A program made the position numbers and the translations under genes. The notes under the pieces were generated by a model. It was not told the DNA's origin. It saw nothing but the letters and a program-made list of their open reading frames with translations, and ran no database searches. Of a DNA stretch of 64,000 nucleotides, positions 8,400 through 16,130 are shown piece after piece. The number at the start of each line of letters is the position of its first letter. Positions within the stretch are counted from its first letter, which is position 1. This DNA is from Acetivibrio clariflavus DSM 19732 (GTDB lineage Bacteria > Bacillota > Clostridia > Acetivibrionales > Acetivibrionaceae), in assembly GCF_000237085.1 (NCBI RefSeq), contig NC_016627.1, positions 496,001-560,000 on the forward strand, written 5' to 3'.

Positions 8400-11202
8400 A
8401 TTTAATTATCCTTTGTTATTGCTGTTAATACCGATAGTTGTTGCTTTTGTACTCTTCAGAGCAAAACGCCTGTTCCGCCTTGCAGCGTGGAGAAGACGTT
8501 TAATTGTAGCTTTAAGGGTTGTTGTTGCCATATTACTGATACTTTGTATTTCAGGATTCGGATTGAAAAAGACTTCAGACAGCGCCACAACCGTTTTTGT
8601 GGTTGATAGCTCTGACAGTGCCGCAAATTCAAGAAAAGCAGCAGAGGACTTTATAAGGAAGGCTATTAAGAGTAAGAAATCTTCAGACAAAGTTGCTGTT
8701 GTTAATTTCGGAACTAATACAGCAGTGGAAGCTATTCCTTCGGAAAATATTAATTTTACATCAATTCAGACAGAGATAAACGGCAAGTTTACAGATATTG
8801 AGCAGGCCTTAAAGAATGCTGCTGCATTAATTCCGGCAGAAGACAGAAAGAGAATTGTATTGATAAGCGATGGCGAGGAAAATGCAGGGGATGCTCAAAA
8901 AGCAGTTAAAGCATTGGCCGGTCAGGGCATAAGTCTCGATGTTTATCCTGTTGGCAATGAAATTGGAGACGAGGTGCTGATAAAGAAAATTGATGTTCCT
9001 GAGACTTTAAGGCTTAACGATAAGTTTGAAGTTTCAGTAAAAATAAGCAGCAATGTGAAGACTACAGGGAAATTGAAGCTTTACAAGGACAGGGAATTGG
9101 CAAATGAAATAAGTATAGATATTCAAGAAGGGGACAATAATTTTGTGTTCTCGGATACAGCCCTTAAAGGTGGAGTTGTGACCTATTCTGCTGAGATTGT
9201 GGCAGAAGATGACACCCTAAGTCAAAATAACAAGATGTCCTCTTTCAGCTACATTGAAGACAAAGCCAGAATATTGGTAATCCACGACAAGGACGAGGGA
9301 GGTACCGAGCTGGCAAAAATAATGGAAACTGACGCAGAAGTTCAGATAATCAGACCGGAAAATGTTCCTGTTACCATGGAGGAACTTCAAAAATATGACG
9401 GATTTATTATGTCCAATGTATCGGCTGAAAAAGTGGATGATAAATTTTTAGACAATCTTGAAATTTGTATAAGGCATTTGGGAAAAGGGCTTTTAGTAAC
9501 CGGCGGAAGCGACAGTTATGCTTTGGGCGGATATTATAAGACGGTACTGGAAAAGGTGCTGCCGGTAAATATGGATATTAAGACAAAGGAAGAAGATCCA
9601 AACCTAGGACTGGTAATGGTGATAGACAAATCCGGCAGTATGGCAGATGGTCAGTATGGAGTTTCCAAGGTGGAACTGGCAAAGGAAGCTGCCATACGTG
9701 CCACCGAAGCATTAAAAAGCAATGATATGGTAGGCGTTTTAGCTTTTGATAGTGCCTATAAGTGGGTGGTGAAAACAAAGAAAGCCGATAATCTTAAATC
9801 GATACAGGATGATATCGGAACAATAAGAGCTGATGGAGGAACAAGCATACTGCCTGCTCTTGAGGAGGCATATCTTTCATTGAAAGATGCCGACACCAAA
9901 TTGAAACATATCATACTTCTTACCGACGGTCAGGCCGAAAGAACGGGCTATAGCGAATTGGTGAACAAAATCCGGGAAGCAAAAATAACTCTTTCCACTG
10001 TTGCTGTTGGGAGCGAGGCAGATACATTGCTTCTTAAAGCTTTGGCCGCGGGAGGAGGTGGAAGGTTTTATGCCACCGATGAATTTACCGACATTCCCAA
10101 AATATTTGCCAAGGAGACATTCCTTGCAGGAAAATCCTATTTAAACAACAGAACTTTTACACCAAAGCTTACAGCTTACTCACCCATACTTAGCGAAATA
10201 GAGTCCATACCTTCACTGGACGGGTATGTGGGCACATCGGCAAAGAGTACAGCAAGGGTAATATTTTCAAGCGATCAGGATGATCCCATACTTGCTACAT
10301 GGCAGTATGGTTTAGGAAGAACGGCGGCATGGACTTCCGATGCAAAGGGGATGTGGACTTCAAGCTGGATGCAATGGGAACAGTCCCCAAGATTTTGGAA
10401 AAATCTTATTTCATGGCTTATTCAAAAGAAGGTCAAAGATGATTACAGTTTAACCGGCGGTATTATAAATGGCAAAGGCAATTTGGAGTTGACTCTGCCC
10501 GCCGATGAGAGACTGGAAAATGAGACGGTTGAAGCTACAATAGTGAGCCCTGGCGGGAAAGAAGAGATAGTAAAGCTTGAACCGATATCCCCCGGAGTTT
10601 ACAGGGGCAGTTTTACGGGCGATGAAACCGGCGTGTATATTGCCAATGTAAGTGTTAACAGCAATGGTGAAACGGTAAAGAATATAAATTCCGGTATAAT
10701 AATTCCCTATTCCCCGGAATATGACAGAATCGGCAAGAGTGATGGGAATCTTTTGGAAAAGCTTGCTGTAGAAGGCGGGGGCAGGATTTTAAGCAAACCG
10801 GAGGAAGTTTTCTCAGGGCAGCTTAAGCAAACTGTGGCAATAAACGATATGACCAACCCTCTGCTGATTTTGGTAATAATTCTCCTTATGTTGGATATTG
10901 CTCTTCGAAGACTAAATATACCTTTTGAAAAGCTGGAGCCTGTAGTGAGCAAGATTGCTGAAAAAAGTGAAGCTGTGGCAGGTATGCTGGTAAAGCAGTT
11001 TAAACGGGAAAGAAAGAGTGTTGCTAAACAGCTAAAGACTGAAAAGGTTGAGGAGAAAATTCAAAAACCTGTTGTTAAAGTAAAGCAGGATAATGAAATA
11101 AAGGTTGCTAAGAAGGATATGATAAAAGAGGTTTCAAAGAAGAATGAAACGGATTCGGATATTTCCAAGATTTTAGCTAAGCAACGTAACCGTAAAAGAT
11201 GA
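8389..11202 (+). CDS. Large membrane protein with two VWA-like domains and a glutamine amidotransferase-like domain
   Basis: A 937-residue protein. Two hydrophobic segments lie at residues 6-24 and 38-57. A first VWA-like domain begins VVDSSDS (71-77); its final Ser lies in an unusual context but the Asp-x-Ser-x-Ser pattern is kept. A domain around residues 300-400 with GKGLLVTGGSDSYALGG resembles the class I glutamine amidotransferase-like domain of this family; I see no obvious nucleophile Cys. A second VWA domain carries a textbook MIDAS, DKSGS at 413-417. A late membrane helix at about 822-840 is followed by a Lys/Glu-rich cytoplasmic tail. It is the last gene of the operon that starts before base 3. 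Confidence 0.9.
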   Translation: MVFRFNYPLLLLLIPIVVAFVLFRAKRLFRLAAWRRRLIVALRVVVAILLILCISGFGLKKTSDSATTVFVVDSSDSAANSRKAAEDFIRKAIKSKKSSDKVAVVNFGTNTAVEAIPSENINFTSIQTEINGKFTDIEQALKNAAALIPAEDRKRIVLISDGEENAGDAQKAVKALAGQGISLDVYPVGNEIGDEVLIKKIDVPETLRLNDKFEVSVKISSNVKTTGKLKLYKDRELANEISIDIQEGDNNFVFSDTALKGGVVTYSAEIVAEDDTLSQNNKMSSFSYIEDKARILVIHDKDEGGTELAKIMETDAEVQIIRPENVPVTMEELQKYDGFIMSNVSAEKVDDKFLDNLEICIRHLGKGLLVTGGSDSYALGGYYKTVLEKVLPVNMDIKTKEEDPNLGLVMVIDKSGSMADGQYGVSKVELAKEAAIRATEALKSNDMVGVLAFDSAYKWVVKTKKADNLKSIQDDIGTIRADGGTSILPALEEAYLSLKDADTKLKHIILLTDGQAERTGYSELVNKIREAKITLSTVAVGSEADTLLLKALAAGGGGRFYATDEFTDIPKIFAKETFLAGKSYLNNRTFTPKLTAYSPILSEIESIPSLDGYVGTSAKSTARVIFSSDQDDPILATWQYGLGRTAAWTSDAKGMWTSSWMQWEQSPRFWKNLISWLIQKKVKDDYSLTGGIINGKGNLELTLPADERLENETVEATIVSPGGKEEIVKLEPISPGVYRGSFTGDETGVYIANVSVNSNGETVKNINSGIIIPYSPEYDRIGKSDGNLLEKLAVEGGGRILSKPEEVFSGQLKQTVAINDMTNPLLILVIILLMLDIALRRLNIPFEKLEPVVSKIAEKSEAVAGMLVKQFKRERKSVAKQLKTEKVEEKIQKPVVKVKQDNEIKVAKKDMIKEVSKKNETDSDISKILAKQRNRKR

Positions 11203-11425
11203 TTTGAATTTTTTAAATAATCTATTATCGTTTATATTTATAATATCGAATATTGAAAGCATGAAGGTTATCAGAATAGTCTTTTTTCTTAATATATATA
11301 TATTATTGAATTTGGAAAAATAAATTTCACATATACAAAAAAGGCGAGTTGATTTTATTCTTATTATAAAAAAGGTATATTTTTATAATGTGAAAATAAT
11401 TATTGACATAAGTTGGTTTTGATTA

Positions 11426-12005
11426 TTAAATGAACTAAATAATCGAGGAGTAAAAGATATCCTTAACCTGTGTGCAGATGGAATAACAGGAATAAAGGAA
11501 TCAATAGCAGTGGCCTATCCTCAGACAGAGTACTAGCATTGTATTGTACACCAGGTTTACATTAAAGTATGTAGCGGAAAAGGACAAAAAGGCATTTTCA
11601 GCTGATTTAAAGAGTATCTATCAAGCACCGTCAGAAGAAGCAGGATACGAGCAAATGAAGGCAGTCACAGAGAAGTGGCAAGAGAATTATCCTAATGCCA
11701 TGAAGAACTAGACATTAAATGGGGATGTAATCAGCCCAATGTTTAAGTTTTCGGCAGATGTTCGAAAGGTTATTTATACTACCAACGCAATAGAGAGACT
11801 AAATAGTACGTACCGCCGTCTAAACATCAAAAGAAGTGTATTTCCAAGTGATACTTCACTTTTAAAAGCTTTGTATTTAGTAACATTCGAAGTTGCAAAA
11901 TAGTGAACACTGCCTATAAGGAACTGGAGTAAGGACTATTGGGAGTTATCTATCGTGAATAAGGGAGATTACCATAGCAAAAAGAAAATGGCCAGTCAAG
12001 AGTGA
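11426..12005 (+). pseudogene. Decayed IS256-family transposase, C-terminal half
   Basis: Reading from 11426 gives an IS256/mutator transposase starting at the NRGVKDIL-CADG stretch with the second catalytic Asp, continuing through HCIVHQV, KWQENYPNAMK, ISPMFKFSADVRKVIYTTNAIE (catalytic Glu) and RRLN-KRSVFPSDTSLLKALYL. It is dead. There is a frameshift at about 11550, and stops replace codons that are Gln or Trp in relatives (TAG at about 11534, TAG at about 11708, TAG and TGA at 11901-11906). The N-terminal half is missing. A relic right end at about 12123-12153 shares the pattern TGTnAAAnnTTTnTGTA with the left end of the element at 63525, so both belong to the same subgroup. Confidence 0.88.
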
Positions 12006-12068
12006 ATAAATGCCCTTTTACAATGGTGCTCTTTACATACCATTTGCTTTTCACTATATTATAACCAA

Positions 12069-12101
12069 GGGCTTGTAAGCCAAAATCTGACTTACGAGCC
12101 C
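12069..12101. repeat. Imperfect inverted repeat near the end of the decayed IS256 element
   Basis: GGGCTTGTAAG at 12069-12079 faces CTTACGAGCCC at 12091-12101 with one mismatch and an 11-base loop, followed by a short A/T tract. Its position between the transposase relic and the relic terminal repeat fits a transposon-end hairpin or terminator. Confidence 0.6.
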
Positions 12102-12420
12102 ATTAAAAAATTATCATAGAAAGTCAATTTACAGAAAAAGTTTCACACACCACCAAGAAGGAGAATTTTTATTCTTTTATACACAAAATTTTCAACAGCC
12201 TCTTTTAAAGCTTTTCCTATTCTCAGTTTTTACCAAAAGGAATATTTCTATTTTTGTTTTACAGTCATTAACTAATAGTTTTTATGCTTCATATAGCTCT
12301 TTTATTTTACGGAACCAGCTTTCAACTTCATCAAAAACACCAAGTTCTACTAAGTGCTGTTTTGTAATCTTTTTAGTTACTTTGCAGTTTAATATTTGTT
12401 TTATTCGTTTTTCACGTTCT

Positions 12421-12428
12421 GATACATC
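12421..12428. repeat. Left target site duplication of the 12429-14052 IS element
   Basis: GATACATC occurs here and again at 14053-14060, directly abutting both ends of the element. Eight bases is the usual IS256-family duplication. Deleting the element plus one copy restores the reading frame of the OLD nuclease gene across the junction, so this is a real insertion scar. Confidence 0.88.
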
Positions 12429-12555
12429 GTTATAGTCTTAAGTAGTAGTGTAAAATTGATGACTTAAAATTACTGGAAAATATTGTCCCTTGAAAATAAA
12501 GCCACGATATGGTTTTCTACTATGTTAGCCAAACAAAAGTAGAGGAGGTCATATC

Positions 12556-13785
12556 ATGGCTACAAAAGATATAATGCCACTAATCGAAGAAATTTTCAAG
12601 TATTATGGACATGTAAAAGATGGAGATTTCATGAGAGATCTGATGGCTTTAATACTAAATAAGTTGATGGAAGCTGAAGTGACTGCAAAAATTGGTGCAG
12701 ATAAGTATGAACGTACAGAAGAAAGAAATAATCAAAGGAATGGTGTCAGAATCAGACCATATAATACCCGTCTTGGTACCATTGATTTAAAAATACCTAA
12801 ACTTCGTGAGGGAACCTATTTCCCAAGTTTTCTAGAGCCTAGGCGTATGTGGGAAAAAGCACTTGTTAATGTTGTTCAGGAAGCATATGTCCATGGTATA
12901 AGCACCCGAAAAGTGGATGAATTAGTTCAGGCACTTGGTATGGAAGGTATTGATAAAAGTAAAGTATCACGCATAAGCCAAGAACTTGATGAATATGTTA
13001 CTCAATTTGTAAACCGTAAATTAACAATTAAATATCCATATTTGTGGTTGGATGCAACATTTCCAAAAGTACGGGAAGGTGGACATGTAGAAAACATGGC
13101 ATTGGTTGTAGCAGTAGGTGTTAATGAAAATGGTGAACGTGAGATTTTGGGTTTTGATGTTGGACTTACAGAAAGCGGGCCATTCTGGACAGAGTTTTTA
13201 CGCCGACTTGTAAATCGTGGATTACATGGAGTCCAACTTGTTATTAGTGATTCTCACGAAGGGTTAAAAAAGGCGATTTCAGAAGTTTTAGGAGGTTGTT
13301 CGTGGCAAAGGTGTCGAGTGCATTTTATGAGGAATGTATTAAGTCAGGTGCCACGGAAACAGCAAGGTATGGTATCAGCAATAGTAAGAACAGTATTTGC
13401 AGCACCGGACCAGAAAACAGCTAAGAATCAATTATATACAGTTGTAGAACAGTTAAAGGGAAGATTTCCGAAAGCAATGGAAGTCTTGGAAAATGGATGT
13501 GAGAATGTGTTGCAGTATATGGAGTTTCCGCGAGAACATTGGGCACAGCTACATTCCACGAATCCATTAGAAAGACTAAACAGGGAAATACGGCGAAGAA
13601 CTGACGTGGTAAGTATATTTCCAAATCGTGAATCAGTAATAAGATTGGTTGGATCAATATTAATAGAGCAGCACGAGGAATGGCAAATTGGTCGAAGGTA
13701 CTTTAGTAAAGAATCAATGAATAAGTTGGTAAAGCCTGCAATTGGGACATATAGTTTGGCCCCAGAGGCATTATTGCACAAATAA
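12556..13785 (+). CDS. IS256-family (mutator) transposase, intact
   Basis: A 409-residue DDE transposase that cuts and joins the ends of its own element. The N-terminal part has MRDLMALILNKLMEAEVTAKIGADKYERT and NGVRIRPYNTRLGTIDLKIPKLREG, typical of the mutator family. The catalytic residues are visible as Asp in LWLDATFPKV, Asp in VISDSHEGL and Glu in STNPLERLNREIRRR, with the family's C..H in QRCRVHFMRN. The start ATG at 12556 has an AGAGGAGG site upstream. No stops or shifts are seen, so it is probably active. Confidence 0.95.
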   Translation: MATKDIMPLIEEIFKYYGHVKDGDFMRDLMALILNKLMEAEVTAKIGADKYERTEERNNQRNGVRIRPYNTRLGTIDLKIPKLREGTYFPSFLEPRRMWEKALVNVVQEAYVHGISTRKVDELVQALGMEGIDKSKVSRISQELDEYVTQFVNRKLTIKYPYLWLDATFPKVREGGHVENMALVVAVGVNENGEREILGFDVGLTESGPFWTEFLRRLVNRGLHGVQLVISDSHEGLKKAISEVLGGCSWQRCRVHFMRNVLSQVPRKQQGMVSAIVRTVFAAPDQKTAKNQLYTVVEQLKGRFPKAMEVLENGCENVLQYMEFPREHWAQLHSTNPLERLNREIRRRTDVVSIFPNRESVIRLVGSILIEQHEEWQIGRRYFSKESMNKLVKPAIGTYSLAPEALLHK

Positions 13786-13853
13786 AGTTAGCTTGCTTTT
13801 TTAGCTGAATCCCGAGGCTATTTTTACTACACTTAAATGGCCTTAGGCAGTGT

Positions 13854-13945
13854 CCGCCATGCTACACTGGAAAATTGCGGAGGATGAGGTAAATGTAACT
13901 TGCTTCTTCCCCTCATCCCTCGGCACAATAAAGAGAGCATGGCGG
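13854..13945. repeat. Nested stem-loop in the IS 3' non-coding region
   Basis: CCGCCATGCT at 13854-13863 pairs perfectly with AGCATGGCGG at 13936-13945. Inside it, GAGGATGAGG (13880-13889) pairs with CCTCATCCCTC (13911-13921) with one bulged base. The result is a long forked or extended hairpin downstream of the transposase and inside the element. Confidence 0.75.
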
Positions 13946-13994
13946 AATGTGGTTGTCAAGGAAAAGCCCGGTTTGGGCCCTTGACAACCACATT
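13946..13994. repeat. Perfect 16-bp hairpin in the IS 3' non-coding region
   Basis: AATGTGGTTGTCAAGG (13946-13961) and CCTTGACAACCACATT (13979-13994) are perfect inverted repeats. The loop contains a further GCCC/GGGC stem (13966-13969 with 13975-13978). It starts directly after the preceding stem-loop, so the two stack end to end. There is no following T run, so it does not look like a simple terminator. Confidence 0.8.
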
Positions 13995-14052
13995 AGCGGA
14001 AATTAAAGAAACATAGTAGAAAACAATTTACACCACTTGACAAGACACTATC

Positions 14053-14060
14053 GATACATC
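14053..14060. repeat. Right target site duplication of the IS element
   Basis: GATACATC, the second copy of the 8-bp duplication at 12421-12428. On the minus strand it encodes the Asp-Val-Ser of the OLD nuclease at the break point. Confidence 0.88.
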
Positions 14061-15779
14061 AGAAATTTCTAACTTTACTCTATCTTTTAGAAACTGAGGA
14101 ACGTCATGTTTTTTCCAACTAGATAAGTCCTCGCTAAATTCTATATTAAATTCCTCTTTTATTAGACTAGGGTGAATATAGTTTTCCATTTCTAACATGG
14201 ATGTATTAAGTCCATAACGTCTTCTGTCATTTGCAGAACATATATCTCTTATTAGCTTGCAATACTCTTCTTTATCATTGTCGTATAAGTGAAACTCTAT
14301 TACATTTGAATCTTTAAGATAATTTTTATTGACCCATGTTATCAAATTACTACCTTTCATTGGAATTATAGAAATATTTTCTTTTTTTAAATCTATTATA
14401 TTTTTAAACTCTTCAATATTTTGATTAATATTAATTAAAAAATTAATATCATTTTCACCTTCAACGCAAATCACAAGTTTAGAAATAGCTGTAGGTAAAA
14501 CACCAAGAGTATCAATAATGCCTTTTATTTTTGCATTTTCATCTTGTTCAATAAAAGGCTCATTTTTATCATTTCTTCTAATAAATATTAGATGTTCTTT
14601 GTTAACCATCTTAGCGATTTCTGGTGTATGTGTTGTAATAATTATTTGATGTCTTTCATTACTAGACATTTCTAACAATGTTTCGATTAACATTTTCTGG
14701 TAGTTGGGGTGCTGAGAAGTTTCAGGCTCTTCAATAGCATATATGACATCGTTTGAAGGTGCATCTTTAATGAGCTTTTCTGCTTCTGCTCTGAAATAGC
14801 TCAGAAGAATCAGCCTTCTAATACCACTACCTCTTTTGTTTAATGGTATATTATCATCTCCAACAAGAGAAAAAGAAAAAATGCTATCCCATCCTTTTAA
14901 GTCAAGTTTAGTTTTTAAGTTTGTTGCGATTTCTTTATCGAATTCTTTCAATTTCTCAATAGTTTCTTGCCCTATTTTCATTACTTCTTTTTCTACTTCG
15001 CTTTTTACTTTATCAAGATATTCTTGGACTTTTGATAATGCATTTTTAGTTGCTATTTTAAGTGGATTTTGGACTTCTGAATCTTCATCTGTATTGGGTC
15101 TATCAGATTGAAATAAGAAATAAAATGGCAAGTTCTTTTTAATACTAATCTATACGTTTTTGGTATCATCACTTGCGTTAATATCGATATAAGTTAAAAC
15201 TTTGTCTTGTACATCTGATACTTTGTATATAGCTTTCCGAATTTCTGCACTTTTAGTTTTATCAATAGAATTATAATTATCTATACTATCTTTTAATTCA
15301 TCTAGTTTCTTTTTTAATTCTGTTATTTTCATTGTGACTAATGGCTTTTCAAAAACTGATGGATAATTAGCAATTATGTATGTTTTGATATCTGTTTTAT
15401 TAATTTTTTGTTTCGAGCAATCATAGACTTTATGAATTTCCAATAGCCCCTCGCTGTTTAAGAGATATTCTTCAGATAAATTAGTGGGATTTGTACTATC
15501 AATTACAATTTGCTCATCTTTCCTAATTTTAAAACATGCTCCGATAATAATCTTTTTATTTTCTGACAATATATTACAGTCGTCTGGGTCAATTTTTATT
15601 TGACAATCTCTGTCTTCACCATTAATAAACAACTCTAGTGCTTCTAGAATTGTTGATTTTCCTATGTCATTTCTCCCAATTATTACATTCATATTATCAT
15701 CAAAATTAATTTCCGCCTTATTGTATCCTCTGAAATTTTCCAATATTATTTTTTTAGTTTCATGTATAACCCTCCCTAT

Positions 15780-16130
15780 TTATACTTCTTATTGAATGAA
15801 AATTCAATATAAGTTATGAAATTCCACATAAAAGTACAAAAATCCTTTTATTATTACAAAATTTTATACTATAGCTTTATAATGGGAGCAAGAAACACAT
15901 ACTGAAAAATGTAATTAATATACAAAATACAGTAAGTTTAAATGAGTTTATATAGAATTTTTCAGCAAATTATTTTAAATTTTTAGAGTTTGGGGAGTAT
16001 AACTCTAAATTACTTTTGTATCATATACAATTGCAAGTTTTGATAAATTTTTAGATAAGTTTGATTTAATTTGGCAATTCATTATTTGTAATACGGTATT
16101 ATGTGATTATTCCACCTCTTTTCATTTTGT
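15780..16130. other. AT-rich intergenic stretch
   Basis: Very AT-rich DNA between the OLD nuclease start and the group II intron. It should hold the minus-strand promoter of the nuclease gene, but I see no convincing paired -35/-10 and no open reading frame of note. Confidence 0.5.

Larger units (their letters stand above)
12429..14052 (+). mobile_element. IS256-family insertion sequence (1624 bp) with structured 3' region
   Basis: The element is bounded by 8-bp direct repeats GATACATC. Its ends are imperfect inverted repeats: the left end begins GTTATAGTCTTAAGT and the right end, read inward, begins GATAGTGTCTTGTCAAG; both continue to GTGTAAAnTTG about 20-30 bases in. It holds one intact transposase gene (12556-13785) and an unusually long 267-base non-coding 3' part rich in hairpins. 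At 1.62 kb it is longer than most family members (about 1.2-1.5 kb). It interrupts the 3' part of the OLD-family nuclease gene on the other strand. Confidence 0.88.
12282..15763 (-). pseudogene. OLD-family ATP-dependent nuclease (ABC-type ATPase plus TOPRIM), disrupted three times
   Basis: OLD nucleases couple an SMC/ABC-like ATPase to a TOPRIM nuclease and act on DNA in phage defence or repair. The N-terminal piece (15743-15150) has Walker A GRNDIGKST at about residues 23-31. The second piece (15131-14061) has IYAIEEPETSQHP (Walker B), IIITTHTPEIAK (H-loop) and TOPRIM motifs VICVEGENDINFL and LYDNDKEE. The C-terminal piece is 12437-12282. There are three lesions. The likely ATG (15761-15763, GGGAGGG site upstream) is out of frame because an A run has 7 instead of 8 bases. 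A TAG at 15150-15152 is in frame with downstream homology continuing immediately. The IS element splits the 3' part. Removing the IS and one duplication gives a continuous frame to the natural stop, about 616 codons in all. No UvrD partner is adjacent, so this is not Gabija. Confidence 0.85.

Noticed and set aside
13820-13840. Right end of the IS element close behind the transposase
   Set aside because: A partial terminal-repeat-like sequence occurs here, but the 8-bp duplication and the restored reading frame place the end at 14052.
14028-14052. Natural C-terminus of the OLD nuclease
   Set aside because: These codons belong to the right end of the IS element; the real C-terminus is the fragment at 12282-12437.
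12282-15763. OLD nuclease as GajA of a Gabija system with the UvrD-like helicase at 45432 as GajB
   Set aside because: The helicase is 30 kb away, in another operon, and full-length UvrD-like with its own context; the OLD gene has no adjacent helicase and its sequence does not follow GajA closely.
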